NCBI RefSeq assembly: GCF_034424525.1
Contig: NZ_CP139979.1
Location: forward strand, 1,751,001-1,815,000
DNA: 64,000 bases
From: Sphingobium yanoikuyae
GTDB lineage: Bacteria > Pseudomonadota > Alphaproteobacteria > Sphingomonadales > Sphingomonadaceae
Direction: 5' to 3'
A model generated the notes under the pieces. It was not told the DNA's origin, searched no databases, and saw only the letters and a list, made by a program, of their open reading frames with translations. Positions 32,819 through 41,606 of the stretch are shown piece after piece (the stretch's first letter is position 1; each line of letters begins with the position of its first letter). The position numbers and the translations under genes are program-made.

Positions 32819-34747
32819 TCAGACGGCCCAGCAGCCGCAGCCGAGCGATCCCCAGAAGGTCTGGACATCGGCCGCCGGGACATCGGCGCCCAGCGCCGCG
32901 GCATGGTCATGGCCATGGACGCCGCAGGCCGAATGGCAGCCACAGGCCGATGCCAGTTGCGCGCGGGCCTCGCGGGTCTTGTGATAGCCGCCGAAGGTGG
33001 CGACCGGCGACCAGTCGGGCATGGGCTTTGGCAAATCGGGCGCGAGCGGGGCATAATCGCCCTCGCCATGGACCACCTTGCCGCCGAGCAGGGTCAGGAC
33101 CGATCGGATATGGACGATCTGATCCTCCGGCACCGAGAAATAGTCGGCCGACAGCAGGGCAAGGTCGGCCAGTTGCCCGGCCTTGATCTGGCCCTTCTTG
33201 CCGATCTCGTTGGAGAACCAGGTATTTTCATGCGTCCACATCGCCAGCGCCTTTTCCCGGCTGACGCGATTGTCGCCGCGGTAGAGTGCGAAGCCGCCGA
33301 CGGTGCGGCCGGTGACGAGCCAGCTCAAGGATACCCACGGGTTATAGCTGGCGACGCGGGTGGCGTCGGTGCCGGCGCCGACCGGGATGCCCGCTGCGAT
33401 CATGCGGGAAATGGGCGGAGTCCGCTCGGCGGCTTTCGCGCCATAGCGCTCGACGAAATATTCGCCCTGATAGGCCATGCGATGCTGCACGGCGATGCCG
33501 CCGCCCAGCGCGGCGATCCGGTCGATATTGCGGTCGCTGATGGTTTCGGCATGGTCGAAGAACCAGTTGATGCCGGTCAGCGGGATATCCCGGTTCACCT
33601 TTTCATAGACGTCGAGCGCGCGGCCGATCGTCTCGTCATAGGTGGCGTGCAGACGCCAAGGCCAGCGATGTTCGGCGAGCAGGCGGATGACCGGCTCCAG
33701 ATCGCCTTCCATATTGGCCGGCATGTCCGGCCGGGGCTGGCGGAAATCCTCGAAGTCGGCGGCCGAATAGACCAGCATCTCGCCCGCGCCATTATGGCGA
33801 TAGCTGTCGTCGCCCTGTCCCGGCGTGACTTGACGAACCCAGCCGGAGAAATCGGCCAGCTCTTCCTTGGGCTTCTGCGTGAAGAGATTATAGCTGATGC
33901 GGACGGTCAGTTGATCGTCCTGATGCAGCTTCTCGATAATCTCATAATCGTCGGGATAATTCTGGAAGCCGCCGCCTGCGTCGATCACGCCGGTGACGCC
34001 CAGCGCGTTGACGTCGCGCATGAAGTGGCGGGTCGAATTGAGCTGATAGTCCTGCGGCAGCTTCGGCCCCTTGGCCAGCGTCGAATAGAGGATGGTCGCA
34101 TTGGGCTGGGCCAGCAGCAGGCCGGTCGGGTTGCCGGCCGCATCGCGAACGATCTCGCCGCCCGGCGGGTTGGGTGTGTCCTTGGTGTAGCCCACGACAC
34201 GCAGCGCGGCGGCGTTGAGCAGCGCGCGATCATAGAGGTGCAGGATGAAGACCGGCGTGTCGGGCGCGACGGCGTTCAGTTCGGCGATGGTCGGCAGGCG
34301 TTTTTCCGCGAACTGATGTTCGGTGAAGCCACCGACCACGCGCACCCATTGCGGAGCAGGGGTGCGGGCGACCTGGCTTTTAAGCATGTCCATCGCCTCG
34401 GCCAGCGTCGGCACGCCGTCCCAGCGCAGTTCCATGTTGAAATTCAGGCCGCCGCGAATGATGTGCATATGGCTATCGATCAGGCCGGGGATCAGGCGAT
34501 GCCCCTTGGCGTCGATCACCGTGGCGTCCGGCGCGGCGGCGCGCACCTCCGCCTCGCTGCCCACGGCCAGGAACTTGCCGTCGCGGATGGCGACCGCCTG
34601 CGCCACGGGATTGCTCCGGTCCAGCGTCGTCACCTTGGCATTGACGATGATCGTGTCGGTCATGGGGCGGTCCTTGGCTTGAGCAGGAAAGGGGGAGAGA
34701 AGGGCGGAGGCGGCCACGCCGGCCATGGCGTCGCGGCGGGTAATCAC
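32819..34747 (-). CDS. YtcJ-type metal-dependent amidohydrolase, exported, with Cys/His-rich tail
   Basis: The 642-aa protein begins with GTG (MITRRDAMAGVAASALLSPFPAQA), overlapping the stop of the XapX gene as GTGA. TRRDAM with a hydrophobic stretch is a Tat-like signal. The amidohydrolase-3 fold shows the metal motif HxH in LIPGLIDSHMHIIRGG, later His residues in WRLHATYDE and WFFDHAETIS, and the Asp in PVGAGTDATRV. The last approximately 40 residues hold clustered Cys and His: CGCHSACGVHGHDH, then GSLGCGCWAV at the end. This is not part of the catalytic barrel and could bind metal. The substrate is probably an amide or cyclic compound and is unknown. Confidence 0.83.
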   Translation of the reverse strand: MITRRDAMAGVAASALLSPFPAQAKDRPMTDTIIVNAKVTTLDRSNPVAQAVAIRDGKFLAVGSEAEVRAAAPDATVIDAKGHRLIPGLIDSHMHIIRGGLNFNMELRWDGVPTLAEAMDMLKSQVARTPAPQWVRVVGGFTEHQFAEKRLPTIAELNAVAPDTPVFILHLYDRALLNAAALRVVGYTKDTPNPPGGEIVRDAAGNPTGLLLAQPNATILYSTLAKGPKLPQDYQLNSTRHFMRDVNALGVTGVIDAGGGFQNYPDDYEIIEKLHQDDQLTVRISYNLFTQKPKEELADFSGWVRQVTPGQGDDSYRHNGAGEMLVYSAADFEDFRQPRPDMPANMEGDLEPVIRLLAEHRWPWRLHATYDETIGRALDVYEKVNRDIPLTGINWFFDHAETISDRNIDRIAALGGGIAVQHRMAYQGEYFVERYGAKAAERTPPISRMIAAGIPVGAGTDATRVASYNPWVSLSWLVTGRTVGGFALYRGDNRVSREKALAMWTHENTWFSNEIGKKGQIKAGQLADLALLSADYFSVPEDQIVHIRSVLTLLGGKVVHGEGDYAPLAPDLPKPMPDWSPVATFGGYHKTREARAQLASACGCHSACGVHGHDHAAALGADVPAADVQTFWGSLGCGCWAV

Positions 34748-35004
34748 GCGTCGCCCTTTTGATTGTCGGCCTGGTTGTTCGGGAGCGTGCCCAGCACATG
34801 GTCGCGGCATTCGTTGCGCACGAAGCGGGTCAGTTCATGGGCATCGGCCCAGCGCTTCGCGATCGGCACGATCTGTTCGCCGACCAATATGCCCAGCAGG
34901 CCGATCAGGGCCACCACCGGGGGTGCGGGCGAGCGCACCCCCAGCAGCGAATAGACGATGCCGACCAGGAGACCGGCGCCGAGGGAGAGAAGATAGACTT
35001 TCAT
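34744..35004 (-). CDS. XapX-domain (DUF1427) membrane protein
   Basis: The 86 residues start MKVYLLSLGAGLLVGIVYSLLGVRSPAPP, with two membrane helices split by the VRSPAPPVVAL motif that defines XapX. A charged C-terminal tail (ELTRFVRNECRDHVLGTLPN) follows. It is translationally coupled to the amidohydrolase downstream and lies 22 bp after the alpha/beta hydrolase. The recurring association of XapX with amidohydrolase and hydrolase genes is familiar, but its function is not known to me. Confidence 0.82.
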   Translation of the reverse strand: MKVYLLSLGAGLLVGIVYSLLGVRSPAPPVVALIGLLGILVGEQIVPIAKRWADAHELTRFVRNECRDHVLGTLPNNQADNQKGDA

Positions 35005-35026
35005 CGCCGGTCTCCTGCGTCTGCGA

Positions 35027-35863
35027 TCAGGCCTGGATGAAGGCGAGGATGTCGGCGTTCAGCACGTCGGCATTCACCGTCAGCATGCCGTGCGAATAGC
35101 CCTCGTAAATCTTGAGGGTCGCATTAGGCAGGATCTGCGCCTGCAGCACGCCGGCATTCTTGTAGGGCACGACCTGGTCGTCATCGCCATGCAGCACCAG
35201 GGTCGGCACGGTGATCGCGGTCAGATCGTCGGTCTGGTCGGTTTCGGAGAAGGCCTTGATGCCTTCATAATGGGCCTTGGCGCTGCCCATCATGCCCTGG
35301 CGCCACCAATTGTCGATGACGGCCGGCTTCACGTCCGCGCCGTCGCGGTTGAAGCCGTAGAAGGGGCCGGCGGCGACATCGTGGAAGAATTGCGCACGGT
35401 TGGCGGCGAGGCCGGCGCGCAGCCCGTCGAACACGTCCATGGGCAGGCCACCGGGATAACGGTCGGTCTTCAGCATGATCGGCGGCACCGAACTGACCAG
35501 CACGGCCTTGGCCACGCGGCCTTCGGGCAGGCCATGGCGGGCGACATAGGCGGCCACTTCGCCGCCGCCGGTCGAATGACCGATATGGATGGCGTTCCTG
35601 AGGTCGAGATGGCGGGCGACGGCGGCGGCGTCGGCGGCGTAATGGGCCATGTCATGGCCTTCGCTCACCTGGGCCGAGCGGCCATGGCCGCGACGGTCAT
35701 GGGCGACGACGCGATAGCCCTTCGACAGGAAGAACAGCATCTGCGCGTCCCAGTCGTCCGACGACAGCGGCCAGCCATGGTGGAACATGATGGGCTGGGC
35801 GTCCTTTGGACCCCAGTCCTTGAAGAAGATGTCGACGCCGTCATCCGTGGTCACGAAGCTCAT
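35027..35863 (-). CDS. Alpha/beta hydrolase, non-haem chloroperoxidase/esterase type
   Basis: The 278-aa protein starts MSFVTTDDGVDIFFKDWGPKD; the 65-codon extension upstream is non-coding-like. The catalytic triad is Ser in GHSTGGGE, Asp in LVLHGDDDQVVPY and His in EGYSHGML, with the oxyanion HGW in FHHGWPLSSDDW. This matches the cofactor-free haloperoxidase/arylesterase group (about 275 aa). There is no signal peptide, so it is cytosolic. It lies between the isochorismatase-like gene and XapX in the leftward run; the natural substrate is not evident. Confidence 0.88.
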   Translation of the reverse strand: MSFVTTDDGVDIFFKDWGPKDAQPIMFHHGWPLSSDDWDAQMLFFLSKGYRVVAHDRRGHGRSAQVSEGHDMAHYAADAAAVARHLDLRNAIHIGHSTGGGEVAAYVARHGLPEGRVAKAVLVSSVPPIMLKTDRYPGGLPMDVFDGLRAGLAANRAQFFHDVAAGPFYGFNRDGADVKPAVIDNWWRQGMMGSAKAHYEGIKAFSETDQTDDLTAITVPTLVLHGDDDQVVPYKNAGVLQAQILPNATLKIYEGYSHGMLTVNADVLNADILAFIQA

Positions 35864-35957
35864 GGGGATTTCCTTTGCTCGGGTGGGGAAAGGGGAGAGG
35901 GGAAGGGGCCGGCGGTGCATGGGGAGAGGGGGAGGCACCGCCGGCCCCTGGCGCAGG

Positions 35958-36617
35958 TCAGTGGCCGCCTTCGGAGGCGCCGAACATGGCCTTCGCATAT
36001 TTGATGCCCAGGCCGTATGCGCCGCCAAATTCCTTGGCGATGCCGGTGGTGGACTCATAGGTTTCGGTGCGCGCCCAGTCGCGCTGCAGTTCCAGCATAT
36101 ATTGGAGCGAGGTCATCGGCTTGGCGCCGAGCTGGATCATGCGCTGCACGGCGCGCTCATGCGCTTCCTCGCTGATGTCGCCACAGGCGTCGGCGATGAA
36201 ATAGACGTCGAAGCCCTGGTCGATCGCGGAGGCGACCGGGCCGACGATGCAGACGCTGGTCCACAGGCCGGCGAAGATGATCCGCTCCTTGCCGATGCGG
36301 TTCACTTCCTCGATCACGGCGGCATCTTCCCAGGTGTTCATGCTGGTGCGGTCGAGCAGGGGCTGGCCGGGGAAGGCGTCGGTGATCTCGCTGAACATCG
36401 GCCCCGAAAAGCTCTTTTCGGCCACGGTGGTCAGGATGGTCGACACGCCGAACGACTTGGCGGCGCGGCTGACGAGGGCGGCATTGTTGCGCAGCAGTTC
36501 CGGCGCGATCGACTTGGTGGCGAAGGCCATTTGCGACTGGAAGTCGATCAGGACCAAAATATGGTCGGTCGGCGAGATGAGGGACTTGCCCGGGGTCGGC
36601 GTGGCGGTGATCGTCAT
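35958..36617 (-). CDS. Isochorismatase-family hydrolase
   Basis: The 219-aa cytosolic cysteine hydrolase has catalytic Asp in ILVLIDFQSQM, Lys in the SRAAKSFGVSTILTT region and nucleophile Cys in GLWTSVCIVGP with the preceding cis-peptide. This subgroup (YcaC-like) acts on amides or unknown small substrates rather than isochorismate; no siderophore genes are nearby. It is the first gene of the leftward run, with an AT-rich upstream region holding the inverted repeat at 36715-36729. Confidence 0.88.
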   Translation of the reverse strand: MTITATPTPGKSLISPTDHILVLIDFQSQMAFATKSIAPELLRNNAALVSRAAKSFGVSTILTTVAEKSFSGPMFSEITDAFPGQPLLDRTSMNTWEDAAVIEEVNRIGKERIIFAGLWTSVCIVGPVASAIDQGFDVYFIADACGDISEEAHERAVQRMIQLGAKPMTSLQYMLELQRDWARTETYESTTGIAKEFGGAYGLGIKYAKAMFGASEGGH

Positions 36618-36714
36618 GGGTCGGCTCCTTGGTTTCGAGCAGTCGTCGCTGCTGTGAAGACAGTGTTAGCCGGCGTGTTTGATCCGAAATATCCAGATAA
36701 AATGCACCGACTTG

Positions 36715-36729
36715 TTCTAAAAAATAGAA
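36715..36729. promoter_or_regulatory. Inverted repeat upstream of the isochorismatase-like gene
   Basis: TTCTA (36715-36719) and TAGAA (36725-36729) flank an A5 spacer, giving a 15-bp AT-rich operator-like element in otherwise GC-rich DNA. It is about 100 bp upstream of the hydrolase start. It may be a promoter element or regulator site; no binding protein can be assigned. Confidence 0.35.
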
Positions 36730-36847
36730 ATGGTCAGTCACTGGCCTGACGCGCGCGATCATAGCTGTCCGTCGCCGCCCGATCTTGGATCAGGCTGACG
36801 CGTTAGCGATCATTCCGATGTAAAGGGGGCGCTCGCGCGCCGTGTCG

Positions 36848-37564
36848 TCAGAGGTCGATCAGTCCGCGCTTGATCGCCAGCGTCACCGCATGGGTGCGAT
36901 CGGTCGCGTCGAGCTTCGAGAAGATCGACTTCATATGGCCCTTCACCGTCTCTTCGCTGATATCGAGTCGCGCCGCGACCTGCTTGTTGCTGTTGCCCCA
37001 GGCTGCCAGCGAAAGCACCGCGATCTCGCGTTCGGTCAGCGGGTCTTCCAGCACATGCAGGGCGATCGCGGTGGCGACGGTGGCGTCGAGATGCTTGCCG
37101 CCCAGATGCACGGACCGGATTGCGTCGAGCAACTGCTTGCGCAGGCTGGCCTTGAGCAGATAGCCCATCGCCCCTGCGCGCAGCGCCTTGATCGCGCGGC
37201 CATCGCCCGAATAGGTGGTCAGCACGATGATCCGGGCGTCGGGATGGATGGCCCGGATCGCGGCGATCGCGTCAAGCCCCGGCATTTCCGCCATCTGCAG
37301 GTCCATCAGCACGATGTCGGGGCGCAACCGCGCATATTCCTCTACCGCGCGCCGGCCATTGTCGGCCTCGCCGACGATCCGCATATCGGCCTGGGTCGCC
37401 AGCATCGCCCGCACGCCCTCGCGCAGCAGCGCATGATCGTCCACCACCAGGATCGATATGGGGGCGATCGCTGGCTGCATGTCGTGGCTGTGGATCGGAC
37501 CTGGCTGCATCGCGCCAGAGTGGCGTGTTCCGCTTCCCAAGTCCATGCGATAGTCGCGCCTCAT
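36848..37564 (-). CDS. LuxR/NarL-family response regulator
   Basis: The receiver domain runs from ISILVVDDHALLREGVRAML, with the phospho-acceptor Asp in DIVLMDLQM and Lys in YLLKASLR. A C-terminal GerE HTH follows (LTEREIAVLSLAAWGNSNKQVAARLDISEETVKGHMKSI, read in two parts). I give the start as the ATG overlapping the upstream TGA (ATGA, 238 aa). Internal ATGs at 37510 and 37480 give shorter, more typical lengths and are possible. No kinase is adjacent; a HisKA_3 kinase such as the propeller sensor at 25040-27958 would be a compatible partner. Confidence 0.88.
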   Translation of the reverse strand: MRRDYRMDLGSGTRHSGAMQPGPIHSHDMQPAIAPISILVVDDHALLREGVRAMLATQADMRIVGEADNGRRAVEEYARLRPDIVLMDLQMAEMPGLDAIAAIRAIHPDARIIVLTTYSGDGRAIKALRAGAMGYLLKASLRKQLLDAIRSVHLGGKHLDATVATAIALHVLEDPLTEREIAVLSLAAWGNSNKQVAARLDISEETVKGHMKSIFSKLDATDRTHAVTLAIKRGLIDL

Positions 37565-38151
37565 TGTGGCGCGGCCGGCCATTGCGCGATGATCGTGCCC
37601 AGCACGTCGGCGGCGCTGTCGGGCTGGTCGAAGGTCCAGTTCAGGCCGGCGAACCGGTCGGGAGCGGGACCGGGAGAGAGATAGGCGTCCAGCGCCGTCA
37701 GCACGCCGGCCATCATCGCACGGGCGGCGGCGCGTTGCGCGACCTTCGTTGCCGCCGGATCGAGCAGCCTCAGCAGGCAGGCGATCGAACAACTGTCGAG
37801 CCGGAGCGCCGCGCGCATCGCCACGGCGGCCAGCCGGCCCAGCTGTTTGGCATCCAGATCGTCGATTTCCCCCATGCCCACGATCATCAGCGACCGGCAG
37901 CGCACCGGCGGCGGCGGGCTGGACAGGATCATCGTCTCGCCGAACCTGCCGTCGAAAAGGCCGCCTGCGCGCAGTTGCGACAAGGTGCCTGACAGGGCGG
38001 CGTCGAGCGCGCAGGCACCAGGATCGATCCGGCTCGCGGCGGACAGGACCGGCATGCCGACGATCAGCAGATCGACATCGCTCGCGATCGCATCTACCGG
38101 CTCGGCGCGGAAGCGGACGGTGCGATATGTGCCGACGATCGGCGCATCCAT
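37561..38151 (-). CDS. Stand-alone leucyl-aminopeptidase N-terminal (Peptidase_M17_N) domain protein
   Basis: The approximately 196-aa protein starts MDAPIVGTYRTVRFRAEPV; an ATG 9 nt upstream is also possible. VDLLIVGMPV, GETMILSSPPP, RCRSLMIVGMG and KQLGRLAAVAMRAAL follow the macro-domain-like N-terminal fold of M17 aminopeptidases. The catalytic metal-binding half (NTDAEGR region) is absent. It therefore cannot be a peptidase; a binding role is likely. Its stop overlaps the response-regulator start (ATGA), which suggests it may modulate or report to that regulator. Confidence 0.65.
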   Translation of the reverse strand: MDAPIVGTYRTVRFRAEPVDAIASDVDLLIVGMPVLSAASRIDPGACALDAALSGTLSQLRAGGLFDGRFGETMILSSPPPPVRCRSLMIVGMGEIDDLDAKQLGRLAAVAMRAALRLDSCSIACLLRLLDPAATKVAQRAAARAMMAGVLTALDAYLSPGPAPDRFAGLNWTFDQPDSAADVLGTIIAQWPAAPQ

Positions 38152-38315
38152 GCTCGCCACCCTGTTGATCCTCCCGCCATGACGCAGCCATGCGGGTCGG
38201 CGTCTCCTTGGGCCAAGCTAGAGGGGCATGGCGCCCGCGTCGTGGCCAGGGCGCGCGGGATTTGGACAATCATGCGGAATTGCCGCGCAATCGGCGGGAC
38301 AGTCATGTCCGGTTG

Positions 38316-38597
38316 ATGGACACGCCCGGCTTCAACAAGGTAGCGATGAAGCGGCCGATCCGCGCCCGTGAACATGCGCTCTATCGCGAACTCGACGTCG
38401 CGCCCGATCCCAATTCGGGCGATGCCGGCTATTATACCCTGCTGGACCTTTTAGGCGAGGGCTTTGCCGAATGGCTGCTCAAGACGGTGCTGCCGCCACC
38501 CGTGGACACCACCGCCCTTAGCTGCCATCGCAAGTCCGTCCGCCGTGCGCGGCGGCGCTGTCCTATTCTGCGCAATGCTGATCTACTCGGGCCATAG
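38316..38597 (+). CDS. Small hypothetical protein, uncertain
   Basis: The 93-residue frame starts MDTPGFNKVAMKRPIRARE. The first 65 residues look protein-like (GDAGYYTLLDLLGEGFAEWLLKTVLPPP), with coding-type GC3. The last 30 (SVRRARRRCP) look like read-through of non-coding DNA. No ribosome site is obvious. It could be a real short gene or a remnant. The surrounding 38161-38837 region holds no other candidate gene. Confidence 0.35.
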   Translation: MDTPGFNKVAMKRPIRAREHALYRELDVAPDPNSGDAGYYTLLDLLGEGFAEWLLKTVLPPPVDTTALSCHRKSVRRARRRCPILRNADLLGP

Positions 38598-38837
38598 AAA
38601 GCCCCCCATATCGGCCGCCCTGCTGACGCTATCGCTCTGGTGTCGCGTCACGGGTGCGTGGCAGGCGCAAAGGGTCCGATATGGCCCGACGACACTGTGA
38701 ACTTCGGGCAAAAATAAACTGTCGCGTCGATTGCTGCGCTGGCGGCCGGGCATTTCCGCTGTCCTACAGGCCATCACTCAGCCTAAATTCGATCGGCTCT
38801 TTGATCTGTCGAGACCCTCTCGCGCCTCATGACCGCC
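38598..38837. other. Intergenic region, no feature recognised
   Basis: About 240 bp between the uncertain ORF and the acylphosphatase stop. No hairpin with a T tract and no RNA gene was seen. Confidence 0.4.
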
Positions 38838-39119
38838 TCAGCCTGTCGGCTTTTTCTCGAAGTCGTTCAGTGCCTCGACCGGCGCATTCGTCGCCTCGAT
38901 CCGCGCGACCTTTGCCGCGGGCGGGCCATCCTGTGCCAGCGTGACGAAGCGATCGACCACGTCAGCCTCGCCCTGCACCAGCGCCTCGACGCTGCCGTCC
39001 ATGCGATTGCGCACCCACCCCGTCAGCCCCAGGCTGCGGGCGGTCTCGACCGTCCAGTTGCGGTAGAAGACGCCCTGCACCCGGCCGAGGATCATCAGGT
39101 GACGGGCGACGACCGGCAT
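38838..39119 (-). CDS. acyP: Acylphosphatase
   Basis: This small cytosolic enzyme hydrolyses acyl phosphates. The 93 residues have the catalytic Arg in GRVQGVFYRNWT and catalytic Asn in GWVRNRMDGSVEALVQGE, both in the standard positions for the approximately 90-aa fold. Its ATG overlaps the stop of the upstream NYN-domain gene (ATGA), so the two are co-translated. Confidence 0.93.
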   Translation of the reverse strand: MPVVARHLMILGRVQGVFYRNWTVETARSLGLTGWVRNRMDGSVEALVQGEADVVDRFVTLAQDGPPAAKVARIEATNAPVEALNDFEKKPTG

Positions 39120-39928
39120 CAGCGGATCCGCTTGATCCAGGTCTGGCCGCCCTCGCGCACTTCGGTGGTGAAATTGGGGATGGCGGCGACCAGATCGGAC
39201 AGCCGCTTGAAGCCATAATTGCGCACGTCGAAGCTGGAGCGGTTGCCGACCCGCTGGCCGACCGGCCCCAGCGCGACGAAACCGCGCTCGTCCCGCTTCG
39301 CCTCGTCATAGGCGTCGATCAGCAGGCGCACGACTTCCGGGTCCACCGCCGCGCCGGTGCCCGCGGGCGCAGGCGTTGCGGCTGGCGGGGCCGCTGCGGG
39401 GGCAGGTTTGGCGGCCGCGCTGCTCTTGGCCGGCGCCTTCTTCTTGGGTGCCGCCGCCGGCTTGGCCACTGGCACTTCGACCGGCCGCAGCGCTGCGACG
39501 TCGATGAAGCGGGTACAGGCGCGGCGGAAGCCCTCGGGCGCATTGGCGTTGCCGAAGCCATAGACCGGGATGCCGTCCTGGCGCAGGCGCGTCACCAGCG
39601 GGGTGAAGTCGCTGTCGCTCGACATCAGGCCGAAGCCGTCGACGCGCCCGCTCGACAGCAGGTCCATCGCGTCGATCGTCATCTTCATGTCGGTGGCATT
39701 CTTGCCCTTGGTCAGGTCGAACTGCTGCTGCGGTTCGATCGCCTGCGCGACGGACAGTGCCGCCCAGGTCTTGAGCGTCGCCTTGTTCCAATTGCCATAG
39801 GCGCGGCGGATATTGACCGTGCCAAGCTCCGCCAGCACGGTCATCACCGCATCGAAATGGGCCGCCGACGCATTGTCCGCGTCGATCAGCAGGGCGATAT
39901 TGCCGCGCCCTTCCTGCCGCATGGGCAT
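39119..39928 (-). CDS. NYN/PIN-like nuclease-fold protein with C-terminal OST-HTH (LOTUS) domain
   Basis: The 269-aa protein starts MPMRQEGRGNIALLIDADNA. The NYN domain has the acidic residues of the PIN-like active site: IDADNAS, KGKNATDMKMTIDAMDLL and MSSDSDFTPLV. An Ala/Pro/Lys linker (170-215) leads to an OST-HTH-like C-terminus (VVRLLIDAYDEAKRDERGFVALGPVGQRV, then FDVRNYGFKRLSDLV). LOTUS domains bind RNA. The protein is probably an RNA-binding endonuclease of the LabA/MARF1-like group. It is followed by acyP with overlapping codons. Confidence 0.82.
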   Translation of the reverse strand: MPMRQEGRGNIALLIDADNASAAHFDAVMTVLAELGTVNIRRAYGNWNKATLKTWAALSVAQAIEPQQQFDLTKGKNATDMKMTIDAMDLLSSGRVDGFGLMSSDSDFTPLVTRLRQDGIPVYGFGNANAPEGFRRACTRFIDVAALRPVEVPVAKPAAAPKKKAPAKSSAAAKPAPAAAPPAATPAPAGTGAAVDPEVVRLLIDAYDEAKRDERGFVALGPVGQRVGNRSSFDVRNYGFKRLSDLVAAIPNFTTEVREGGQTWIKRIR

Positions 39929-39941
39929 GATGTGCCTCCCG

Positions 39942-40580
39942 TCAGGCTGCGGCGAAGACGCCGGTCTGTTCGTCCAATATGTGGAGTTGGCCATCGGCAA
40001 TGGCAAAGAAGCTGCCGACCAGCTTCAGTTCGCCGCTCTTTTCCTTGGCGCGCACGCAGGGGAAGCTGCGCAGGTTGGTGAGGCTGACCTTCACCCCTTC
40101 CTGCTCCATGGCGCGCTCGACATCCCGGTCGCGCTGGTCACCATAGCGGTCCACCACCACGTCGCGGGCATCGTCAAGCAGTTGTATCCAGTTATGGATG
40201 AAGCCGCCTTCGCCCGGAGGCGCATCCTTGAGGTCATGGCTGAGCGCTGCCTTGCAGCCGCCGCACTTGCCATGGCCCATGACGACGATCTCGCCGACCT
40301 TGAGCACCTGGACGGCAAATTCCAGCGCGGCCGACACGCCATGCCAGCCCGGATTGGTTTCGAACGGCGGCACCAGCGCGGCGACGTTGCGCACGACGAA
40401 AATTTCGCCGGGGCTGGTGTCAAAGATCTGGGCCGGGTCGACTCGGCTGTCGGAACAGGCGATCACCATCACGCGGGGGCTCTGCCCTTCGTTGAGTTCG
40501 TCCCATCGTTCGCGCTGCTGGGACCAGCCGGTGTCACGGAAGCGGCGATAGCCTTCGAGCATGTCTGCAAAGTCGGTCAT
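39942..40580 (-). CDS. Beta-class carbonic anhydrase
   Basis: This zinc enzyme interconverts CO2 and bicarbonate. The 212-aa protein starts MTDFADMLEGYRRFRD. Zinc ligands are Cys in MVIACSDSRVDP (Asp-Arg dyad included), His in VVMGHGKCGGC and the final Cys of that motif. No signal peptide, so cytosolic. It is divergent from lipA, with 65 bp between starts, and adjacent to the NYN gene (13 bp). Confidence 0.93.
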   Translation of the reverse strand: MTDFADMLEGYRRFRDTGWSQQRERWDELNEGQSPRVMVIACSDSRVDPAQIFDTSPGEIFVVRNVAALVPPFETNPGWHGVSAALEFAVQVLKVGEIVVMGHGKCGGCKAALSHDLKDAPPGEGGFIHNWIQLLDDARDVVVDRYGDQRDRDVERAMEQEGVKVSLTNLRSFPCVRAKEKSGELKLVGSFFAIADGQLHILDEQTGVFAAA

Positions 40581-40645
40581 GATGATTGATGTGCCGCACA
40601 AAGAGAGGGCTGGCAAGTATGGTCCTGCATCGCTATCTGGGGCCG

Positions 40646-41599
40646 ATGAACGACATTGCCCCGATCCCCGTCCCCGGTCAGCCCGCCACGACCGAGCGTG
40701 CCCGCAAGCCCGACTGGATCCGCGTCAAGGCGCCGACCAGCCCCGCTTATCACGAGACGCGCAAGCTGATGCGGGAAAAGGGTTTGAACACGGTCTGCGA
40801 GGAAGCGGCCTGCCCGAATATCGGCGAATGCTGGACCAAGAAGCACGCCACGGTGATGATCCTGGGCGATGTCTGCACGCGCGCCTGCGCCTTCTGCAAC
40901 GTCAAGACCGGCATGCCGCGCAAGGTGGACGTCAACGAGCCGCAGAACCTGGCCGATGCCGCCGCCGAGATGGGGCTGGAACATATCGTCATCACCTCGG
41001 TGGATCGCGACGACCTGCCCGATGGTGGCGCCAGCCAGTTCGTCAAGGTGATCGAAGCGCTGCGCCGCACGACGCCGGGCACCACGATCGAAATCCTGAC
41101 CCCCGACTTCCGCAACAAGCATGAGCGCGCGGTCGCGATGATCGTCGAGGCACGCCCGGACGTCTATAACCATAATCTGGAGACGGTGCCCCGGCTCTAT
41201 CCGACCATCCGCCCGGGCGCGCGCTATTATGCGTCGCTGCGTCTGCTGGAGAGCGTCAAGAAGCTCGACCCGTCGATCTTCACCAAGTCGGGAATCATGC
41301 TGGGCCTGGGCGAAGAGCGCCTGGAAGTCCATCAGGTGATGGACGACATGCGTTCGGCCGATATCGATTTCCTGACCATGGGCCAATATCTGCAGCCCAC
41401 GCCCAAGCACGCCAAGGTGATGGAATTCGTCACCCCGGCCGCGTTCAATGCCTATGCGGCGATTGCGCGGGCCAAGGGCTTCCTGCAGGTGGCGTCGAGC
41501 CCGCTGACCCGATCGAGCTATCATGCCGGCAAGGACTTCGCCGAGATGCGCGCCGCGCGCGAGGCGAAGCTGGCCAAGGCGGCCGCCACGAAGGCCTGA
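40646..41599 (+). CDS. lipA: Lipoyl synthase
   Basis: This radical-SAM enzyme inserts two sulphurs into octanoyl-protein to form lipoyl cofactors for 2-oxoacid dehydrogenases. The 317-aa product starts [20 protein letters not shown], with GGGG close upstream; ATGs 27 and 60 nt earlier are less likely. The auxiliary 4Fe-4S cluster uses Cys in [13 protein letters not shown]. The radical SAM cluster is CTRACAFC, and the conserved [11 protein letters not shown] provides the Ser ligand near the C-terminus. Confidence 0.96.
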   Translation: MNDIAPIPVPGQPATTERARKPDWIRVKAPTSPAYHETRKLMREKGLNTVCEEAACPNIGECWTKKHATVMILGDVCTRACAFCNVKTGMPRKVDVNEPQNLADAAAEMGLEHIVITSVDRDDLPDGGASQFVKVIEALRRTTPGTTIEILTPDFRNKHERAVAMIVEARPDVYNHNLETVPRLYPTIRPGARYYASLRLLESVKKLDPSIFTKSGIMLGLGEERLEVHQVMDDMRSADIDFLTMGQYLQPTPKHAKVMEFVTPAAFNAYAAIARAKGFLQVASSPLTRSSYHAGKDFAEMRAAREAKLAKAAATKA

Positions 41600-41606
41600 T
41601 CGGCGA

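Noticed and set aside
32774-34762. 662-codon rightward frame opposite the amidohydrolase
   Set aside because: No recognisable domain, and the leftward frame contains the metal-binding HxH and a coupled start.
35958-36617. Siderophore isochorismatase (EntB type)
   Set aside because: No aryl carrier domain and no siderophore genes in the neighbourhood; the sequence fits the YcaC-like cysteine hydrolases.
37561-38151. Complete leucyl aminopeptidase
   Set aside because: Only the N-terminal domain is present; the metal-binding catalytic half is missing.
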